This document shows, one piece after another, positions 44,449 to 49,762 of a stretch of 49,762 nucleotides of DNA. The stretch is from Gemmatimonadales bacterium (GTDB taxonomy: Bacteria > Gemmatimonadota > Gemmatimonadetes > Gemmatimonadales > GWC2-71-9), in assembly GCA_025935995.1 (NCBI GenBank), contig JAICUF010000009.1, positions 1 to 49,762 on the forward strand, read 5' to 3'. Position 1 is the first letter of the stretch; the number at the start of each line of letters is the position of its first letter. The notes beneath the pieces are model-generated. The model did not search any database. It saw only the letters and a program-made list of their open reading frames with translations, and was not told the origin of the DNA. A program made the translations under genes and the position numbers.

Positions 44449-46878
44449 ATGAGCGAACCCAACCGGGGCCCGGCGACCGCCGCGGCCGACGCCGACAGCT
44501 ATCGGCCCGAGGCAATCGAAGCGAAGTGGCAGGCGCGCTGGGCCGAGCGCGGCACCAACGGGCCCGATCTCGAGCGGGCCGAGCGCCCCTACTACAACCT
44601 CATGATGTTTCCCTATCCCTCCGCCGAGGGATTGCACGTGGGGAACATGTTCGCCTTCACCGGCAGCGATGTCTACGGCCGCTTCAAGCGGCTCCAGGGC
44701 TATCAGGTCTTCGAGCCGATGGGCTTCGACGCCTTCGGCATCCACAGCGAGAACTTCGCGATCAAGGTGGGGACCCACCCTGCGAAGCTCATCCCGGCGA
44801 ACATCGAGAACTTCCGGCGCCAGCTCACGCGCATCGGCCTCATGGTCGACTGGCGCCACGAGCTCTCCACCACCGATCCCGCCTACTACAAGTGGACCCA
44901 GTGGCTCTTTCTCCAGCTCTTCAAGGCGGGGAAGGCCTACAGGAAGTACGCGGCGGTCAACTGGTGCCCCGAGTGCAAGACGGTGCTTGCCAACGAGCAG
45001 GTGATCAACGGCTTCTGCGAGCGGCATCCCGGGACGCGGGTCGAGCAGCGCACGCTCGAGCAGTGGTTCGTCCGGATCAGCGAGTACGCCGACCGCCTGC
45101 TCGCCGATCTCGACGACCGGACGAAGATGGACTGGTCCGACACCACCGTCACCGCGCAGCGCAACTGGCTCGGCCGCTCGGAGGGGGCGGAGATCGAGTT
45201 CGCCCTCGAGCATGGTCAGGCGATTCGCGTCTTCACCACGCGGCCCGATACCATCTTCGGCGCGACGTTCATGGTGCTCGCGCCCGAGCACCCGCTGGTG
45301 GCCGATCTCACGAGCGCGGCGCAGCGCGACGCGGTGGACGCGTATCGCGCGGCCGCGAACGCGAAGGACCTCGTGAGCCGGAAGATCGCCGAGCGGGACA
45401 AGACCGGCGTGTTCACCGGCGCCTTTGCCCGGAACCCGGCCACCGGCCGGATGATCCCGGTCTGGATCGCCGACTACGTGCTCATGGAGTACGGCACCGG
45501 CGCCATCATGGCCGTGCCGGCCCACGACGAGCGCGACCTCGAATTCGCCACGAAGTACGGGCTCTCGGTCGTGCCCGTGCTGGATGACAACGGCCGCCTC
45601 ATGGACTCGGGCGAATTCACCGGCCTTCCGGCCGAGACGGCGAAGGGCGCCGTCATCCGCTGGCTCGAAACGAGCGGGGCAGGGAAGGGCGTGGTCCAGT
45701 ACCGGCTCCACGACTGGTGCATCTCGCGCCAGCGCTACTGGGGGCCGCCCATCCCGATGATCTACTGCGACGACCACGGCGCGGTGCCGGTGCCGGAGGC
45801 GGACCTCCCGGTGGTGCTCCCGCCGATCGAGGACTTCCGGCCCGACGACAGCGGCGTCTCGCCTCTCGCCCGCCATGGCGAATGGTACTACGTCCCGTGT
45901 CCGGTGTGCGGCCGCCGCGCCCGGCGGGAGACCGACGTCTCGGATACGTTCCTCGACTCGGCGTGGTACTACCTCCGCTACCCGAGCACCGGCTTCGACG
46001 ACCGGCCGTTCGATCAGGAGCTCACGCGGCGCTGGTGCCCCGTCGCGACCTACATCGGGGGAAACGAGCACGCCGTGCTCCACCTCCTCTACTCGCGGTT
46101 CATCGCGATGGTGCTGCACGACCTCGGCCTCGTGAACTTCGACGAGCCCTTCACCCGCTTCCGCGCGCACGGCCTCATCGTGAAGGACGGGGCCAAGATG
46201 TCCAAGTCGCGTGGCAACGTCGTGGTGCCGGACGAGTACATCACCCGCTGGGGCGCCGACACCTTCCGCACCTACCTCATGTTCCTCGGGCCGTTCCAGG
46301 AAGGCGGGGACTTCCGGGACGAGGGGATCGCCGGCCCCCGGCGCTTCCTCGACAAGGTCTGGGGCATCGTCGGCGAGTGCGTGCGGGAGGACATGTGCGG
46401 GGGCGAGGTGCGGCATGACGTCACGGTGAAGTGGCACCAGACGATCAGGAGCGCGACGGAGGCGATCGAGGGGCTGCACTACAACACGGCGATCGCGGAC
46501 TACATGAAGCTGGTCAACGCCCTCCGGGACACGAACTGCTGCGACCGTCAGGTGGTGCAGGACCTCGTGATCATGCTCGCGCCCTTCGCGCCGCACTTCG
46601 CCGAGGAGTGCTGGGAGCGGCTGGGCCACCGGACGTCGGTGTTCGACGAGCTCTGGCCGGAATGGGATCCGGCGCTCGCGGTGGAGGACGAGGTCGAGGT
46701 GGCGGTGCAGGTGAACGGCAGGACCCGCTCGCGGGTCACGGTGGCGCGCGACGCGGCCGAGGCCGACGTCGTGGCCGCGGCCCTCGCCGACGAGACGACC
46801 GCGCGGTTCGTCGGAGGGAAAGAGGTGCGGAAGCGGATCTACGTCGCCAACCGCCTCCTCAACCTGCTGGTGGGCTAG
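44449..46878 (+). CDS. leuS: leucyl-tRNA synthetase
   Basis: MFPYPSAEGLHVGNMFAFTGSDVYGRFKRLQGYQVFEPMGFDAFG, KMSKSRGNVVVPDEYI. Confidence 0.97.
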   Translation: MSEPNRGPATAAADADSYRPEAIEAKWQARWAERGTNGPDLERAERPYYNLMMFPYPSAEGLHVGNMFAFTGSDVYGRFKRLQGYQVFEPMGFDAFGIHSENFAIKVGTHPAKLIPANIENFRRQLTRIGLMVDWRHELSTTDPAYYKWTQWLFLQLFKAGKAYRKYAAVNWCPECKTVLANEQVINGFCERHPGTRVEQRTLEQWFVRISEYADRLLADLDDRTKMDWSDTTVTAQRNWLGRSEGAEIEFALEHGQAIRVFTTRPDTIFGATFMVLAPEHPLVADLTSAAQRDAVDAYRAAANAKDLVSRKIAERDKTGVFTGAFARNPATGRMIPVWIADYVLMEYGTGAIMAVPAHDERDLEFATKYGLSVVPVLDDNGRLMDSGEFTGLPAETAKGAVIRWLETSGAGKGVVQYRLHDWCISRQRYWGPPIPMIYCDDHGAVPVPEADLPVVLPPIEDFRPDDSGVSPLARHGEWYYVPCPVCGRRARRETDVSDTFLDSAWYYLRYPSTGFDDRPFDQELTRRWCPVATYIGGNEHAVLHLLYSRFIAMVLHDLGLVNFDEPFTRFRAHGLIVKDGAKMSKSRGNVVVPDEYITRWGADTFRTYLMFLGPFQEGGDFRDEGIAGPRRFLDKVWGIVGECVREDMCGGEVRHDVTVKWHQTIRSATEAIEGLHYNTAIADYMKLVNALRDTNCCDRQVVQDLVIMLAPFAPHFAEECWERLGHRTSVFDELWPEWDPALAVEDEVEVAVQVNGRTRSRVTVARDAAEADVVAAALADETTARFVGGKEVRKRIYVANRLLNLLVG

Positions 46879-46885
46879 CGGGCCG

Positions 46886-48022
46886 TCAGAGGAGCCGGGT
46901 GAGCCAGTCGCCGACGAAGTAGCCGATCGCCGCGACGCCCAGGCCCACGACGAACATGTCCATCCCGCTCCGCACCACGCCGCGGCCCGTGAAGAAGCTC
47001 CGCGCGGCGCCGACCGCGAAGTGGGAGAGCATGGCGATCGCGAACGAGGTCCAGATTGCCCACGGGCCGTGGCTCACGAGGAACGGCGCCACCGGGATGA
47101 AGGCACCGAGCGCCGTCGCCGTGCCGGTGATCCACGCCTCCCGCATCGGCGTGCTGGTGGCTTCGCCGATCTTGAGCTCCTCGCGCACCTTCTCCTCCAG
47201 TGCCCGCTCGGGATCGGCCATCACCTGCGTCGCGAGCAGCTCCGCCTGCGCCTCGGGAATGCCCTTGGCCTGATAGATGAGGCTCAGCTCCTCGCGCTCG
47301 ATGTCCGGCATCACCCGGATCTCTTCCCGCTCCATCGCGATCTCGTGCTCGAACACCTCGCGCTCGCTCTTGGCGGCGAGGTAGCCCGAGGCGCCCATCG
47401 AGAGGGCGTCGGCCACCGCGCCGGCCAGGCCCGCCACGAGCAGCGCATGGTTCGTCCCGCCCAGGCGGCCCTGCGCGCCGATCATTCCCGCGACGAGGCC
47501 GAAGTTGGCGGTCAGGCCGTCATTGAACCCGTAGACCAGGTTCCGCAGGAATCCGCCCGCGCCGGTCCGGTGCCACGGCTCGCTCGAGCCGCCCCCCATG
47601 CTGGCCAGCGTCTCCGCGTGCTCCTTGGATTCCTTGGCGAGGGTCAGCGCCGTGGGCCCGCTGGCGGCATCGGGGCCCTCCCGGTACAGGTCCAGATACC
47701 CCTTCACCTCGCGCCCCTCTTCCTCCAGGAGCATCGGAAGCAGGATCCCGCTTCCCACCCGCCGCGCCAGCCAGGCGCGGGACCGGGCCCCGAAGGACGG
47801 CGCCGGCACCGGCGCCTCCCGGCCGTGCTCCAGCAGGAGCGTCCGCCACATCTCGACGTGCCGCTTCTCCACGTCCGAGAGCTGGGCATACAGCCGCGCC
47901 TTCTTTGGGTCCCGCTCCGCCCGCGACAGCTCCGCATACAGGTACGCCGCGTCCGCCTCGTCGGCGAGGTGGTGCAGCCAGACGTGGAAGTCGGGGGGGG
48001 AGGTCGGCGCCGGGGCGGGCAT
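46886..48022 (-). CDS. ferritin-like plus VIT1/CCC1 fusion (membrane-bound ferritin MbfA-like)
   Basis: N-terminal four-helix diiron-like domain (ELSRAERDPKKARLYAQLSDVEKRHVEMWRTLL), C-terminal VIT (GFNDGLTANFGLVAGMIGA, ALSMGASGYLAAKSEREVFEHEIAMEREEI). Confidence 0.9.
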   Translation of the reverse strand: MPAPAPTSPPDFHVWLHHLADEADAAYLYAELSRAERDPKKARLYAQLSDVEKRHVEMWRTLLLEHGREAPVPAPSFGARSRAWLARRVGSGILLPMLLEEEGREVKGYLDLYREGPDAASGPTALTLAKESKEHAETLASMGGGSSEPWHRTGAGGFLRNLVYGFNDGLTANFGLVAGMIGAQGRLGGTNHALLVAGLAGAVADALSMGASGYLAAKSEREVFEHEIAMEREEIRVMPDIEREELSLIYQAKGIPEAQAELLATQVMADPERALEEKVREELKIGEATSTPMREAWITGTATALGAFIPVAPFLVSHGPWAIWTSFAIAMLSHFAVGAARSFFTGRGVVRSGMDMFVVGLGVAAIGYFVGDWLTRLL

Positions 48023-48094
48023 GGCGGAATATAGGTCCGCCCCGTCCGCCTGTCCCTGCAACCCTCCGCCCCACCCCCGCATCTTTACCGTACC

Positions 48095-48655
48095 ATGACG
48101 CTTACCCGGACCCTGCCCATGGATCCCTACCTGGTCGCCAACGCGGACGCCGTGCTTGCCGGCGCCCGGCAGGGCGACGCGGCGGCGCTCGAAAAGCTGT
48201 TCCGGGCCTTCGAAAGCCCGGTCTACACCCTCGCCAGGCGGATCTGCCGCACCGCCGAGGACGCCGAGGACGTGCTCCAGGAAACCTTCTTCGAGGTCTG
48301 CCGCAGCATCGGGCGGTACCGGGGGGAGGGAAGTCTCTGGGGATGGGTCCGGAGCATCGCCGCCAGCAAGGCGCTGATGCGGCTCCGGCGGAACAGGTAC
48401 CGCGACACCGACGAGCTGGACGACGCGACCGCCCCCTCGCGCCGGGAGGACACCGCGCTCCGGATGGACCTGGAGGCGGCGCTCGAGCGGCTGAGCGAAA
48501 CCTCGCGGGCGGTGGTCTGGCTGCACGACGTCGAGGGATACACCCACGAAGAGATCGCTGCGATGATGGGTCGGACGGTGAGCTTCTCGAAGTCGCAACT
48601 CGCGCGGGCCCATGTACGCCTGCGCCGCTGGCTGGGAGAGGAGGTGGACGCATGA
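48095..48655 (+). CDS. ECF-type RNA polymerase sigma factor
   Basis: ALEKLFRAFESPVYTLARRICRTAEDAEDVLQETFFEVCRSIGRYRGEGSLWGWVRSIAASKALMRLRR; sigma4 EGYTHEEIAAMMGRTVSFSKSQLARAHVRLR. Confidence 0.93.
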   Translation: MTLTRTLPMDPYLVANADAVLAGARQGDAAALEKLFRAFESPVYTLARRICRTAEDAEDVLQETFFEVCRSIGRYRGEGSLWGWVRSIAASKALMRLRRNRYRDTDELDDATAPSRREDTALRMDLEAALERLSETSRAVVWLHDVEGYTHEEIAAMMGRTVSFSKSQLARAHVRLRRWLGEEVDA

Positions 48656-49269
48656 GCCACCTGAGCATGGAGGCACTGCTCGCGCTGCGGGAGCCTGGCG
48701 TCGAGCCGGGCGACGTCGCCGCCCGCGAGCACATGGAGAGTTGTGCCGCGTGCCGCGGCGAGCTGGAGCGGCTGCACCAGCGGGCCGCGCGCCTCCGGGC
48801 GCTGCCCGCGCTTCGCCCCTCTCGCGATCTCTGGCCCGCGGTGCGGCTCCGACAGCGGATCGAGAGCCGGCGCTGGCAGCAGCGGTGGACCGGCGTGGCG
48901 GGGTTCCTGGCCGCCGCCTCGGTCGCCCTCGCGCTCTTCTGGGGTGACGTCGCGCGTCCCGAGGCGGCCGATGCCTCGGCGGAGATCGCCGCGGCCAGGG
49001 AGCGCTCGCAGGTGCTCGAGTCGGCGCTGGAGGAGTACAACCCGGAGCTTCGCGTCATCGACGGCCGCACCGCGCGGGTCTCCCAGGCGCTGGAAGACCG
49101 CATCGCGGAGCTCGACCAGCAGCTCGAGGCGGCGCAGCTCCGGCAGGTGCAGCGGGTGGAGGAGGAACAGCAGGAGGCACGGATGCTCCAGCTGTGGCGC
49201 GAGCGGGTGGGCCTGCTCAACGCGCTGGTGGACGTGCACGTGACCCGTGCCAGCAACGTGGGACTCTGA
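48652..49269 (+). CDS. zinc-finger (ZAS/zf-HC2) membrane anti-sigma factor
   Basis: REHMESCAACRGELERL (HxxxCxxC), one TM (WTGVAGFLAAASVALALFW), long coiled coil; ATGA overlap with the sigma gene. Confidence 0.85.
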   Translation: MSHLSMEALLALREPGVEPGDVAAREHMESCAACRGELERLHQRAARLRALPALRPSRDLWPAVRLRQRIESRRWQQRWTGVAGFLAAASVALALFWGDVARPEAADASAEIAAARERSQVLESALEEYNPELRVIDGRTARVSQALEDRIAELDQQLEAAQLRQVQRVEEEQQEARMLQLWRERVGLLNALVDVHVTRASNVGL

Positions 49270-49290
49270 GTCCCCACAAGGAGATCGACG

Positions 49291-49762
49291 ATGAACGCGC
49301 AGTCACTCTGCCCCGTCCTGCTCCTCCTCGCCGCGGCGCCGCTGGGCGCCCAGCAGGTCGAGCGTGCGCTCCCGCCCCGGACCCGGGTGCAGATCGAGCG
49401 GGAGGCCCAGCCCGAGCGGCTCATGAAGGTGCTGCTCGACCGCCGGCCGCGGCTCGGCGTCACGGTGAGCCTCAGGGCCGGCGACACCGACTCGATCGGC
49501 GCGCTGGTGCAGAGCGTCACCCCCGGCGGACCGGCCGCGAAGGCGGGGATCCGCACCGGCGACATCATCACCCGGCTGGACGGCACCACGCTGGTGGATC
49601 GGGACGCGAAGCGCGCCATGGCCGATGACGACCAGTCGGGCCCCGGCCTCCGGCTGGTGGAGCTCGCGGCCCGCCTTTCGCCCGACGACACGATTTCGGT
49701 CGATCTCCGCCGCGGGAAGGAGCGCCGCACCGTCCGCCTGGTGACCGAGGGCGAGTCCGGCA
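49291..49762 (+). CDS. secreted PDZ-domain protein (partial, truncated by window end)
   Basis: Signal peptide MNAQSLCPVLLLLAAAPLGAQQ; RPRLGVTVSLRAGDTDSIGALVQSVTPGGPAAKAGIRTGDIITRLDGTTLVDRD. Confidence 0.85.
   Translation, partial: MNAQSLCPVLLLLAAAPLGAQQVERALPPRTRVQIEREAQPERLMKVLLDRRPRLGVTVSLRAGDTDSIGALVQSVTPGGPAAKAGIRTGDIITRLDGTTLVDRDAKRAMADDDQSGPGLRLVELAARLSPDDTISVDLRRGKERRTVRLVTEGESG

Noticed and set aside
44401-46629. 742-aa minus-strand ORF
   Set aside because: Antisense to leuS, which is unambiguous.
1-49762. tRNA, rRNA, transposase/IS ends, phage or restriction-modification genes
   Set aside because: None seen by eye in any frame; a tRNAscan/Infernal run would be needed to exclude small RNAs formally.

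Overview
This 49.8 kb, high-GC window looks like chromosomal DNA of a Gemmatimonadota-type bacterium (lineage is inferred from gene content and style, not searched). It is gene-dense with about 40 protein genes. I found no tRNA, rRNA, CRISPR array, transposase or phage genes by eye. Recognisable blocks: (i) a possible low-temperature block: strong promoter, structured leader, CspA-like protein, ribosomal protein S21, fatty-acid desaturase; (ii) a Rho-family factor behind a beta-propeller (Vgb-like) gene; (iii) TreZ plus a glycogen debranching enzyme; (iv) a serine operon: DUF1015, serA, serC, sulfurtransferase; (v) a PadR regulator with an ADOP-type FtsX/MacB permease; (vi) a BlaI repressor, an M56 (BlaR1-like) protease fused to HEAT repeats, and an exported all-HEAT protein; (vii) an O-antigen ligase and an L,D-transpeptidase; (viii) a cyanophycin cassette: cyanophycinase, CphA and an extra ATP-grasp-less Mur ligase; (ix) a TolC/MFP/RND efflux operon; (x) a coupled DinB, lipoprotein, DUF1572, DCC operon; (xi) an LBD-less MCP, leuS and an MbfA-like ferritin/VIT protein; (xii) an ECF sigma, zinc anti-sigma, PDZ protein module. 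The best candidate for a new system is (vi). An almost perfect double cop/bla box (TACAggTGTA-atat-TACAtgTGTA) overlaps the -10 of a blaI gene. Its partner protease carries about 7 predicted periplasmic HEAT repeats where BlaR1 has a beta-lactam sensor, and the next gene encodes a secreted protein of about 14 HEAT repeats of the same type. Other notable signals are a perfect 10-bp inverted repeat on the PadR promoter, conserved ORFs (MATE, desaturase, Rho) with no canonical start codon at the expected N-terminus, and an orphan Shine-Dalgarno in the csp leader.
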